Shown: in pieces, positions 45,122 through 53,630 of the stretch
How positions within the stretch are numbered: the first letter of the stretch is position 1
How the letters are laid out: each line of letters starts with the position of its first letter
Assembly (NCBI GenBank): GCA_944381495.1
Contig: CALWLJ010000016.1
Span: 18,192-82,191, forward strand
DNA: 64,000 nt
Direction of reading: 5' to 3'
Source: an uncultured Mediterraneibacter sp.
GTDB taxonomy: Bacteria; Bacillota; Clostridia; Lachnospirales; Lachnospiraceae
Translations under genes and position numbers: made by a program
Notes under the pieces: model-generated
Databases searched by the model: none
What the model was told of the DNA's origin: nothing
What the model saw: only the letters and a program-made list of their open reading frames with translations

Positions 45122-46037
45122 ATCCCCTTCGAACCGAAAAGGAACTCCTTACGTGATCCAGTTCGTCCCCGCTGTAAACCTGATACTCATCCCAAAGTTT
45201 CTCCAGCATTTCAAGCGTTGTCACCACTTCTTTCTGCTTTTTCATACACAAAGCAACAATCAGAGCATTGATAACGCTAAGCGGCGCAACAAGTGAGTCC
45301 ACAATAGATGCCATATCACTGCGTGCGATCAGATTACAGGACGAATATAAATTCATCGGCGAATGAATACTGTCTGTAAGAGTAATAACCTTAGCTTTCC
45401 TGTTGCTGGCAAATTCCAACGCTTTCAATGTACGCATGGAATAACGAGGGAAACTGATACCGATTGCCACATCTTTATCACTGATCCTGAGCATCTGCTC
45501 AAAAATCTCGCTGGAACTGTTTGTGTGTACCACGATCACGTCTTCGCAAATCGTATTCAGGTAAAATCCCAGAAATTCTGCAAGGGGCGCACAACTGCGG
45601 ATTCCTATCACATAGATTCTCCTTGCGCCAAGAATGGTATCAATCGCAAGGTTAAACGCCTTATGGTCGATCCCGGACAACGTAAGTTTGATTTTCTCAA
45701 TATCTGACTGTAGTACAGTCTCCAGAATCTCACTCTGGCTGATTCGCCCATATGTCACTTCCATTCGCTGAATGGAATTCAGACGGTTCCTGACCAGTTC
45801 TTCCAGAGCTTTCTGGAAGCCAGGATACCCCTTATATCCCAGCTGCGTGGCGAAGCGGACGACTGTGGATTCACTGACTCCCACAGTTTCTCCGAGTTTT
45901 GCAGCTGTTAGAAATACCGCTTTGTCATAGTTGGTGCGGATATAGTCTGCAAGGCAACGCTGACCTTTGCTCATCTTCGCATATCTTTCTTCAATTCTGG
46001 AGAGCAGTTCATTTACATTGCTTTCTGTTGGTTCCAT
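45072..46037 (-). CDS. MurR/RpiR-family transcriptional regulator
   Basis: 321 residues. N-terminal helix-turn-helix (about 10-85; AAKLGETVGVSESTVVRFATQLGYKGYPGFQKAL), then a SIS sugar-phosphate-binding domain (about 130-260; IYVIGIRSCAPLAEFLGFYL, DVAIGISFPRYS). The SIS domain suggests a phosphosugar ligand. A TCCGG-N6-CCGGA inverted repeat at 46100-46115 upstream may be its own operator. C-terminal tail is Arg/Lys/Gly-rich. Confidence 0.92.
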   Translation of the reverse strand: MEPTESNVNELLSRIEERYAKMSKGQRCLADYIRTNYDKAVFLTAAKLGETVGVSESTVVRFATQLGYKGYPGFQKALEELVRNRLNSIQRMEVTYGRISQSEILETVLQSDIEKIKLTLSGIDHKAFNLAIDTILGARRIYVIGIRSCAPLAEFLGFYLNTICEDVIVVHTNSSSEIFEQMLRISDKDVAIGISFPRYSMRTLKALEFASNRKAKVITLTDSIHSPMNLYSSCNLIARSDMASIVDSLVAPLSVINALIVALCMKKQKEVVTTLEMLEKLWDEYQVYSGDELDHVRSSFSVRRGYERKKSEGGGKGERTE

Positions 46038-46099
46038 TGTATTTTTCCTGTTCTAAACAATCTAGTGCCATGTTAAGCACTATTTATTATATAATAATT

Positions 46100-46115
46100 T
46101 CCGGTACAATCCGGA
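46100..46115. promoter_or_regulatory. Inverted repeat upstream of the RpiR-type regulator
   Basis: TCCGG-N6-CCGGA, 63 bp before the start codon, next to a TATAAT-like box (TATTATATAATA, 46086-46097). Spacing to the promoter suits an operator. Confidence 0.4.
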
Positions 46116-46169
46116 CTTTCACTACAGAACTCAGATCAACATAATCTGACATCATCTGCCTTTGTTTTG

Positions 46170-47957
46170 TCATACCGGCCGCGTATATTCTCTCAGCCAC
46201 TGACGTTCCTCTTCATTCAGATATGGTCCTATCTTCTCATAAACCTGCCTGTGGTATGTGTTGAGGAGCTTTCTCTCATCCTCTGTCATTCTCTCCGGCA
46301 GAAGAGCATCCAGATCGACAGGAACATATGTCAGGATCTCGAACTTCATAAACTGGCCGTATTCATTCATTTCATCTTCCTGTACCAGCAGAAGGTTCTC
46401 AAGACGAATTCCATGTGAGCCGCCGATATATATTCCAGGCTCATCCGATATAACCATATTCTTTTCCAGCGACTGAACAGGATATGAGCTTTCCTTCCAC
46501 CGGAAATTTATCGGCCCTTCATGCACGTTGAGCAGATACCCTACCCCGTGTCCTGTTCCATGATTAAAATTGATTCTCTCTTTCCAAAGAACTTCACGGG
46601 CGATACAATCCAGATTTGACCCGGTACATCCATGAAGGAATACTGTGTCTGCAAGACGAAGCATCGCGCGGGCTACAAGCGTAAAATGTTCCTTCTGTTC
46701 CTGTGTCACATCACCAAGCGCAACTGTTCTTGTAATATCTGTTGTTCCCTCCAGATAATGTCCCCCCGTATCTGTAAGGAACAGAGCACCTTTTTGAAGC
46801 GGTACATTGCTTTCTTCTGTAGCACTGTAATGGATCACTGCCCCATGTTGCCCATAAGCGCTGATAGGCGCGAAGCTTGCCTCCAGATATCCTTCCTGCT
46901 CTCTTCGGAACTCCTCCAGCTTTTCCGCAGCGGAAATCTCTGTGATCGGAATTTTTCCAATGTTCTTTTTCAGCCAGTACATAAAACGGGTATGTGCAAT
47001 ACCATCCTTCAGATGGGCACGTCGGATATTCTCTGCTTCCGTGTCATTTTTCATGGACTTCATAAGGATCGTCGGGTTCTGTGCCTCAATAATCCGGCAT
47101 GTTTTCGGAATATCCTGGTAAAGAGTATAACTGATTCTTTCCGGGTCCACAAGAACAGAAGCTTTTTCACGAACTGACTTCACTGCATTTCTGATTTCAT
47201 CATATGGATGGATGCGCACGCCATCTCTGAGAAACTCTTCACAAATGTCTGCAGAAAACTTGTCCGGATCGGCAAAAAGGTCCAGATGATCTTCTGAAAT
47301 CATTGCATAGGACAGAACAAGCGGACAATATGCAATATCATTGCCGCGCATATTGAGAAGCCATGCAATGTCATCCAGACTGGAAAGAAGATGGAAATCC
47401 GCCCCCATTGCTTTCATCTTATCCCGGATGCGTTTCAACTTGGAACTTCTACTCTCACCTGTCCACTGCTCATCCAGCAGAAATGCAGGATCCTTCGGAA
47501 GAGCAGGACGGTCTTCCCATACTGCATCCGCAAGGTCTCTGTCGGTCGAAACCGTACCTCCTTTATTCCGCGCTATTTTTTCATACTTTTTTCCTTCTGT
47601 ATAACCTGCCACACGACCGTCAAAACCGATCACACCCCCTTCCGGAAGCTCTTTCTCAAGGAACTCTTCCATGGTATCTACACCCGGTTCCCCCATCTTA
47701 TACAGACGGATGCCGCTTCCTTCCAGCTGTTCCTCTGCCTGCAGAAAATACCGTCCGTCTGTCCACAATCCTGCTTTGTTCTGTGTAAAAACTGCTGTTC
47801 CTGCTGAACCGGTAAATCCCGTAAGGAACTTTCTTGTTTTAAAATATTCTCCTACATATTCACTGTGATGATAATCAGCCGTAGGCACAATATAAATATC
47901 TATCCCTTCCCGCTGCATCTCGCCTCGCAGTCCGGCTATTCTCTCAGATACATTCAT
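46170..47957 (-). CDS. pepP: Xaa-Pro aminopeptidase P
   Basis: 595 residues from ATG at 47957 (GGAGG seven bases upstream). Three-domain long form of M24B peptidase: creatinase-like N domain, a second similar domain, and the metal catalytic domain with LTDTGGHYLEGTTDITRT, HGTGHGVGYLLNVHEGP and EPGIYIGGSHGIRLE. It removes N-terminal residues next to proline. Cytoplasmic. Its own transcript seems likely; 120 bp and a terminator separate it from the decarboxylase cluster. Confidence 0.93.
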   Translation of the reverse strand: MNVSERIAGLRGEMQREGIDIYIVPTADYHHSEYVGEYFKTRKFLTGFTGSAGTAVFTQNKAGLWTDGRYFLQAEEQLEGSGIRLYKMGEPGVDTMEEFLEKELPEGGVIGFDGRVAGYTEGKKYEKIARNKGGTVSTDRDLADAVWEDRPALPKDPAFLLDEQWTGESRSSKLKRIRDKMKAMGADFHLLSSLDDIAWLLNMRGNDIAYCPLVLSYAMISEDHLDLFADPDKFSADICEEFLRDGVRIHPYDEIRNAVKSVREKASVLVDPERISYTLYQDIPKTCRIIEAQNPTILMKSMKNDTEAENIRRAHLKDGIAHTRFMYWLKKNIGKIPITEISAAEKLEEFRREQEGYLEASFAPISAYGQHGAVIHYSATEESNVPLQKGALFLTDTGGHYLEGTTDITRTVALGDVTQEQKEHFTLVARAMLRLADTVFLHGCTGSNLDCIAREVLWKERINFNHGTGHGVGYLLNVHEGPINFRWKESSYPVQSLEKNMVISDEPGIYIGGSHGIRLENLLLVQEDEMNEYGQFMKFEILTYVPVDLDALLPERMTEDERKLLNTYHRQVYEKIGPYLNEEERQWLREYTRPV

Positions 47958-48039
47958 TGTGCAACCTCCGTTCATTTTACCTTTGAACTTTCATAACTTA
48001 TAAATACAGTTCTGCCGGAACAGAACCTCATCCATGAAA

Positions 48040-48067
48040 CAGGACCGGTTCCATAGAATCGGTCCTG
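48040..48067 (-). terminator. Terminator of the decarboxylase cluster
   Basis: A 12-bp stem with one G.U pair (CAGGACCGGTTC/GAATCGGTCCTG) and CATA loop, 29 bp past the OadA stop. The T-tract is short. Confidence 0.7.
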
Positions 48068-48095
48068 CATATTATCTTTCCTTATTTGCTGAAGA

Positions 48096-49511
48096 CTATA
48101 CCGGATAAGCTCCGTTAGCCGTATCAGCTACTGCCGGGTCAACCTTTGTCTGCTGAGCCTGTCTGTATTTGAAGAAATCTACCGCTACCTGCGGGAACAG
48201 TGCATATGTCAGCACATCCTCATCCTGCTGGATCCACTGCTCGCACTCTTTTCTCAGAGTATCAAGCTCATTGGGGATCAGATCAGCCGGACGGCATGTA
48301 ATGATCTCTGCATCTTCTCCCAGGATCTTCTTCTGAAGCTCCGGATTAACCGGCTTCACTGTAGCGCCGTATTTTCCTGCAAGGATATCCTTCGTCTCCT
48401 GAGTTGCCACCTTATAGCGCTCACCCATAAGAACATTCAGAACAGCCTGTGTTCCAACGATCTGTGAAGAAGGAGTAACCAGCGGCGGCTCACCCAGATC
48501 CTTACGCACACGCGGAACCTCTTCCAGTACATCATAGAACTTATCTTCTGCACCCTGCTCTTTCAGCTGGGATGTCAGGTTGGAGAGCATACCGCCCGGA
48601 ACCTGATAGAGAAGCGTCTTGATATTAACACCGAGGTTCGTCGGATTGAGCAGGCCGCTCTTGAGAGCCTCATCCTTGATCGGACGGAAGTAATCAGCGA
48701 TCTCAGCCAGGAGATTCTGATCAAGCCCTGTATCATAAGGTGTGCCTCTGAACGTCTCGACCATAACCTCTGTAGCCGGCTGAGAAGTTCCGAGCGCAAA
48801 CGGTGAAATAGCAGTATCAATGATATCAGCTCCTGCTTCTACCGCTTTCATATAAGTCATTGATGCAACACCGGACGTATAATGTGTGTGCATCTCAATC
48901 GGAATGCTGACCGCTTCTTTCAGAGCTGTTACAAGCTCCGTAGCCTGATACGGAAGAAGAAGACCTGCCATATCCTTTACACAGATAGAGTTTGCTCCCA
49001 TGTCCTCGATTCTCTTTGCAAGATCTACCCAGTAATCAAGGGTATAAGCATCGCCGAGAGTATAGGACATTGCGACCTGCGCATGAGCCTTTTCCTTGTT
49101 AGCGGCCGTAACTGCTGTCTGAAGATTTCTGATGTCGTTCAGGCAGTCAAAGATACGGATGATATCGATTCCGTTGGCACAGGATTTCTGTACAAAATAC
49201 TCTACTACATCATCAGCATAGGGACGATATCCAAGGATATTCTGTCCACGGAAAAGCATCTGCAGCTTTGTATTCTTAAAGCCGTCACGGAACTTTCTCA
49301 GTCTCTCCCAGGGATCTTCTTTCAGGAAACGCAGGGATGCGTCAAAAGTAGCGCCGCCCCAGCACTCTACTGCATGATACCCAACTTTATCCATTTTATC
49401 AATGATGGGGAGCATCTGTTCCGTCGTCATTCTGGTGGCAATCAGGGACTGATGTGCGTCACGCAGAATGGTTTCAACTATTTTAACTGGTTTCTTTTCA
49501 ATTTCTGCCAT
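48096..49511 (-). CDS. oadA: Oxaloacetate decarboxylase/pyruvate carboxylase-type carboxyltransferase (OadA, 5S-like)
   Basis: 471 residues. The carboxyltransferase barrel (about 8-290) shows VETILRDAHQSLIATRM, CWGGATFDASLRFL, DIIRIFDCLND, CVKDMAGLL and HTHYTSG; the conserved Lys of KDM becomes carbamylated and holds a metal. Residues about 300-471 are the PYC_OADA domain. No biotinyl domain is attached; that is encoded separately at 50705-51094. This fits the 5S subunit of transcarboxylase, acting on pyruvate/oxaloacetate. Confidence 0.9.
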   Translation of the reverse strand: MAEIEKKPVKIVETILRDAHQSLIATRMTTEQMLPIIDKMDKVGYHAVECWGGATFDASLRFLKEDPWERLRKFRDGFKNTKLQMLFRGQNILGYRPYADDVVEYFVQKSCANGIDIIRIFDCLNDIRNLQTAVTAANKEKAHAQVAMSYTLGDAYTLDYWVDLAKRIEDMGANSICVKDMAGLLLPYQATELVTALKEAVSIPIEMHTHYTSGVASMTYMKAVEAGADIIDTAISPFALGTSQPATEVMVETFRGTPYDTGLDQNLLAEIADYFRPIKDEALKSGLLNPTNLGVNIKTLLYQVPGGMLSNLTSQLKEQGAEDKFYDVLEEVPRVRKDLGEPPLVTPSSQIVGTQAVLNVLMGERYKVATQETKDILAGKYGATVKPVNPELQKKILGEDAEIITCRPADLIPNELDTLRKECEQWIQQDEDVLTYALFPQVAVDFFKYRQAQQTKVDPAVADTANGAYPV

Positions 49512-49529
49512 TTATTTGTCCTCCATTAA

Positions 49530-50681
49530 TTACTTAACGCCAAAGATTGCCATGAATGTACCGGCAACGACTGCTGTTCCGATAACACCTGCCACGTTCG
49601 GCCCCATGGCATGCATCAGAAGGAAATTGGTAGGATCAGCCTCGGAACCAACCTTCTGTGACACACGCGCCGCCATAGGTACAGCGGACACGCCGGCGGA
49701 ACCGATCAGCGGATTTACTTTTCCCTTTGTTACCCAGCACATCAGTTTACCAAAGAGCACACCTGCAGCAGTACCGAATGCGAATGCGATAAGACCGAGG
49801 ATAACGATCTTGATCGTATCCATATTCAGGAATGCTTCCGCGCTTGTTGTAGCGCCAACGGATGTACCCAGCAGGATAACAACGATATACATCAGAACAT
49901 TTGCAGCAGTATCTGTCAGCTGTCTTACAACGCCTGACTCCTTGAACAGGTTACCAAGCATCAGCATACCTACCAGCGGAGCAGTCGTAGGAAGGATCAC
50001 GCAGACAACGATCGTAATGATGATCGGGAACAGGATTCTCTCCAGTTTAGATACCGGACGGAGCTGCTCCATCTTGATCTGACGCTCTTCCTTTGTTGTA
50101 AGGAGCTTCATGATCGGCGGCTGAATAATCGGCACAAGAGACATATAAGAATATGCCGCTACCGCAATCGGTCCGAGGATAGCCGTCTGCTCCAGTTTTC
50201 CTGCGAGGAAAATAGAAGTCGGTCCGTCAGCTCCACCGATAATGGAGATAGCCGCTGCAGCTCTGTCGGAGAATCCCATTGCCATAGCTCCCAGATATGC
50301 GGCGAAAATACCGAACTGGGCAGCCGCTCCGAGAAGGAAACTCTTCGGATTGGCGATCAGCGGTCCGAAATCCGTCATAGCTCCGACGCCAAGGAAGATC
50401 AGAGACGGAAGGATCGACCATTCATCAAGTACATAAAAGTAATAAAGAAGTCCGCCAGTTCCGTTTGACGCCTCTTCCGGGCTGATCATGATATCAGGAT
50501 AGATATTGACGAGCAGCATACCGAAGGCGATCGGAACAAGCAGCAGCGGCTCGAAGCCGTGCCTGATCGCTAAGTAGAGAAAGATGCAGGCAACACCGAT
50601 CATGATCAGGTTTCCAACCGTCAGGTTCATGAAAGCGGTCTGCTCAACAAGGTTCCCCAGCGTATTTGAAATATATTCCAT
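49530..50681 (-). CDS. oadB: Sodium-pumping decarboxylase beta subunit
   Basis: 383 residues with about nine to eleven membrane segments. GGADGPTSIFLA near 165 has the Asp that is key for Na+ coupling in this family, and TAPLVGMLMLGNLFKESGVV and MHAMGPNVAGVIGTAVVAG are diagnostic. It decarboxylates carboxybiotin while moving Na+ outward. One such subunit serves the cluster. Confidence 0.95.
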   Translation of the reverse strand: MEYISNTLGNLVEQTAFMNLTVGNLIMIGVACIFLYLAIRHGFEPLLLVPIAFGMLLVNIYPDIMISPEEASNGTGGLLYYFYVLDEWSILPSLIFLGVGAMTDFGPLIANPKSFLLGAAAQFGIFAAYLGAMAMGFSDRAAAAISIIGGADGPTSIFLAGKLEQTAILGPIAVAAYSYMSLVPIIQPPIMKLLTTKEERQIKMEQLRPVSKLERILFPIIITIVVCVILPTTAPLVGMLMLGNLFKESGVVRQLTDTAANVLMYIVVILLGTSVGATTSAEAFLNMDTIKIVILGLIAFAFGTAAGVLFGKLMCWVTKGKVNPLIGSAGVSAVPMAARVSQKVGSEADPTNFLLMHAMGPNVAGVIGTAVVAGTFMAIFGVK

Positions 50682-50704
50682 TTTTCAAACCTCCTGGTAA
50701 GTCA

Positions 50705-51094
50705 TTAATTTAATGTCGCTAATACTGCTCCTGCCTCGATAGAGTCGCCTACGGCTACGTCGATGCTGGCAATGGTTCCTGCCTCAGGAGCAACAACCGG
50801 GATCTCCATTTTCATAGCCTCGATGATCACAACCGCATCTCCGGCCTGAACAGACTGTCCAACTGTAGTCGGGATCTGATAAACCTTTCCTGCAGCTCCC
50901 GCTTTCACCTGGATCTTACCGGCTCCAGCCGCTTTCGGAGCAGCTGCCGGTGCTGGTGCAGCCTTCGGTGCAGCTGCGGGTGCTTTCGGTGCAGCTGTCG
51001 GTGCAGCAGCAGGCGCAGATCCTGCAGCCTTCTCTTCTACTGTTACATCATATACGTTTCCGTTTACTGTGATGGTATAGTTTTTCATTTCCAT
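50705..51094 (-). CDS. Biotin carboxyl carrier protein
   Basis: 129 residues. The biotinyl domain (about 58-129) has EAMKME with the Lys that receives biotin. It is preceded by an Ala/Pro-rich flexible linker (about 25-55) with repeated APAAAPKA-type units. Start region (MKNYTITVNGNVYDVTVEE) matches gamma subunits/1.3S proteins of decarboxylases. It shuttles carboxyl groups between the carboxyltransferases and OadB. Confidence 0.94.
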   Translation of the reverse strand: MEMKNYTITVNGNVYDVTVEEKAAGSAPAAAPTAAPKAPAAAPKAAPAPAAAPKAAGAGKIQVKAGAAGKVYQIPTTVGQSVQAGDAVVIIEAMKMEIPVVAPEAGTIASIDVAVGDSIEAGAVLATLN

Positions 51095-51106
51095 ATCCTC
51101 CTGATA

Positions 51107-51886
51107 TTAATTCCATTTATTTGATTTTCTTCTCCTGATCGAGCGGACAACAAATCCGTCCGTGGAGGTTCCCTCATACTCAGCGACAGCCGCAGCTATT
51201 ACAGCTGCAAGCTCTGTATCATCTGTCTCATCTTCTGCGGGGATCTCTTCCACCACAGGTTCAGCCGGCGCAGCCGGTGCTGGCGCCGCAGTCTCTTCGA
51301 CTGTTTTGTTTTTCCGGAACTTCTGCTCCAGAACCGGGATAAATTTCAGAAGCCAGATTACAAAGGACAGGAAGATCAGTACAACAAATACCGTTCCCAT
51401 TCCGAGGATCGTGTTAAGTCCTGCCTTCTGAAGGATCTCTCCTGTTGAATACTCAGCGCTGACTGTCAGACTCTCCATGTTCATTTCATCGTCAAAGGAA
51501 ATCTGGATCGTAGCATCCCTGTCAGCATACTCGGCGTCTGCTTCCATTGTAGCGCCGTCATTAGTCACTTCCATTTCGAAACCATCCACACCGATGAATG
51601 CACCGCACTCTTCAATTCCTGCATTCCACGCATTGATCATAGAAAGGAAATTCTCACCGGTGATCGGGAATCCTGCCTGGAGCAGGGTCAGATCAAGCTG
51701 CAGCTCAGACATATTCTGGAAGCTTGCAAAATCATCTTCTGACATGGAACTGAAATTCTGGATGAGAGCCTCTGAGTACTGGGCCATCTGGTTCTCATCA
51801 TATCCTGTCGTGTCGGACTGTCCGCATCCCGTAAAACTCAGAACAAGGATGAGGACAAGTCCCAATATACTGATTTTTTTCTTCAC
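51107..51886 (-). CDS. Lipoprotein domain fused to OadG-type subunit
   Basis: 259 residues. Residues 1-21 are a lipoprotein signal with lipobox SFTGC. Residues about 25-145 are an exported domain of unknown role with acidic, repetitive stretches. One membrane segment (about 155-178) follows, then an Ala/Pro/Glu-rich part and the ending GFVVRSIRRRK, typical of the OadG/decarboxylase gamma subunit. OadG alone is about 80-120 residues. The exported domain may sense or stabilise the complex outside the cell. Confidence 0.85.
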   Translation of the reverse strand: MKKKISILGLVLILVLSFTGCGQSDTTGYDENQMAQYSEALIQNFSSMSEDDFASFQNMSELQLDLTLLQAGFPITGENFLSMINAWNAGIEECGAFIGVDGFEMEVTNDGATMEADAEYADRDATIQISFDDEMNMESLTVSAEYSTGEILQKAGLNTILGMGTVFVVLIFLSFVIWLLKFIPVLEQKFRKNKTVEETAAPAPAAPAEPVVEEIPAEDETDDTELAAVIAAAVAEYEGTSTDGFVVRSIRRRKSNKWN

Positions 51887-51900
51887 TTCGCCTCACCTCA

Positions 51901-53340
51901 CTAAACCGTACCATGTTTTTTGTCGGGACGGTCCTCTCTCTTCGTGAACAGCATCTCAAAGGCGCCGATCACATATTTTCTCGTATCAGCCGGATTGATC
52001 ACTGCATCTACATATCCTCTCCTTGCTGCTGATTCCGGACTGGACTGAAGGTCTCTGTACTGAGCCGCCTTTTCTCTCTGTGTTGCAACATCTGCATCTG
52101 CATACATGATCTTTGCCGCCAGATCAGCATCCATCATTCCAATCTGAGCAGTCGGCCATGCATATACCATATCTGCTCCGATAGACTTGCTGTTCATTGT
52201 AACATATGCACTTCCATACGCCTTGCCGATGATCACATTTACTTTCGGAACTGTAGCATTTGCAAAAGTATATGTCAGTCTTGCAGCAGCTCTAGCCATG
52301 TTCTTCTCAGACTCGACTGTAGCAGCAAATCCAGCCACATTAGTGAGCGTAAGTACCGGAATGGAAAATGCATCGCAGAAATTAACGAAATCAATCGCTT
52401 TCTTGCAGCCGTCAACGGAAAGCGCGCAGTCAAAAGATGCTTCTTCATTTCCTTCTGCATCATAAACTTTTGTACGGTTCGCAACAGCACCTACAGTCAT
52501 TCCATTCAGACGGATAAATCCAGTCACCATATCTCTCGCATAATTTTTCTTTGCTTCAAAAAGAACATTGCCGTCAGAAATCTGTGCCAGAGCAATCGCA
52601 GTATCTTCTGAAGCATTCTCAATTTCCGTGCAAAGTCTGTTCAGATCATCTGTACAGTCTTCGTACGAAAGATCATCCTCGTAATTTGCAGGAATCATAC
52701 ATACCAGTGAGCGGATCTGAGAAAGGATCTCCGCTTCTGTTCCGATTCCATCGACAAGCCCAGCTACAGAACTCTGATACTCAGCTCCTGCAGTATCACA
52801 CTTGGAAGAATCATTTTCTTCCAGAGCGTTCGGAGAGTTTACAAAAAGTTTGGCACTTTTCGACTCCATAAATGTAAAATCAGCAAGTCCCGGAACAATG
52901 GCAAGTCCGCCGCCGCAAGTGCCGAAAATGGCTGTAATCTGCGGAACTACACCTGAAGCCATTGTCTGTCTGTAGTATAAACCGCCGAATGCCTCCAGTG
53001 CATCTGTAGCCTCCTGAAGTCTCATCCCGGCACAGTCGATCAGACCGATAACAGGTGCCCCCATCTTCATTGCCATGTCATAGATGTTTGCGATCTTCTT
53101 CGCGTGCATCTCTCCGATCGTTCCGCCAAGCACAGCGGCATCCTGGCTGTATACATACACAAGATTGCCGTCGATCACGCCGTATCCGGTGATAACGCCG
53201 TCAGACGGAGCTGCCTTTTCCTGCATGTTGAAATCAGTACTTCTGGCAGTAACAGCACCGCCGATTTCAACAAAACTTCCCTCATCAAGCAATGCCGCAA
53301 TTCGTCTGCCCGCTGAGTTTTCTGTTGCATTGTAGCTCAT
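51901..53340 (-). CDS. mmdA: Acyl-CoA carboxyltransferase (MmdA/12S-like)
   Basis: 479 residues of the carboxyl transferase family: N half with DGVITGYGVIDG and GMRLQEATDALEAFGG, C half with FATVESEKNMARAAARL-like AGFAATVESEKN and GKAYGSAYVTMNSKSIGADMVYAWP. This matches the alpha subunit of methylmalonyl-CoA decarboxylase or 12S subunit of transcarboxylase; glutaconyl-CoA forms differ somewhat and cannot be fully excluded. Family members are typically about 510 residues, so it is slightly short. First gene of the cluster, after a good promoter. Confidence 0.88.
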   Translation of the reverse strand: MSYNATENSAGRRIAALLDEGSFVEIGGAVTARSTDFNMQEKAAPSDGVITGYGVIDGNLVYVYSQDAAVLGGTIGEMHAKKIANIYDMAMKMGAPVIGLIDCAGMRLQEATDALEAFGGLYYRQTMASGVVPQITAIFGTCGGGLAIVPGLADFTFMESKSAKLFVNSPNALEENDSSKCDTAGAEYQSSVAGLVDGIGTEAEILSQIRSLVCMIPANYEDDLSYEDCTDDLNRLCTEIENASEDTAIALAQISDGNVLFEAKKNYARDMVTGFIRLNGMTVGAVANRTKVYDAEGNEEASFDCALSVDGCKKAIDFVNFCDAFSIPVLTLTNVAGFAATVESEKNMARAAARLTYTFANATVPKVNVIIGKAYGSAYVTMNSKSIGADMVYAWPTAQIGMMDADLAAKIMYADADVATQREKAAQYRDLQSSPESAARRGYVDAVINPADTRKYVIGAFEMLFTKREDRPDKKHGTV

Positions 53341-53373
53341 ATTTTAGCCCTCCATATCAATAAATTTGTCTGT

Positions 53374-53416
53374 GCAGAAATACCAAAGCATCTCTGCTCC
53401 AAACCAAAATTTCTGC
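53374..53416 (-). other. Hairpin in the leader of the decarboxylase cluster
   Basis: GCAGAAAT/ATTTCTGC (53374-53381 with 53409-53416) with an inner AGCA/TGCT pair, placed almost at the predicted transcription start. May stabilise the mRNA 5' end or be a regulator site. Confidence 0.45.
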
Positions 53417-53423
53417 CTATTCT

Positions 53424-53452
53424 AGTATATAACAGCGGTTAGCTAATTTCAA
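53424..53452 (-). promoter_or_regulatory. Sigma-A promoter of the decarboxylase cluster
   Basis: TTGAAA (53452-53447), 17-bp spacer, TATACT (53429-53424). Intergenic 53341-53630 holds only this, the leader hairpin and the leuA terminator. Confidence 0.72.
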
Positions 53453-53540
53453 TTCAAAATTCATTTTATCTGACAAATTTTTCACATATAATCAATCATT
53501 TCCGTGCGTTCCTTCATCAAAAAGCACAAAAGGACAGACA

Positions 53541-53582
53541 AAGGCGAAGGCAGCCATACAGCAGAGTGGCCGTCTTCGCCCT
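53541..53582 (-). terminator. Terminator of the leuA-AraC gene
   Basis: Stem GGCGAAG/CTTCGCC (53543-53549 with 53574-53580) extended by GCC/GGC pairings within, followed by TTTGTCTGTCCTTTT on the minus strand. Confidence 0.7.
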
Positions 53583-53630
53583 TGCAAAATCCTGCCAGTT
53601 CTTCCTTCCGTTAACCGCCGGATTATCAGG

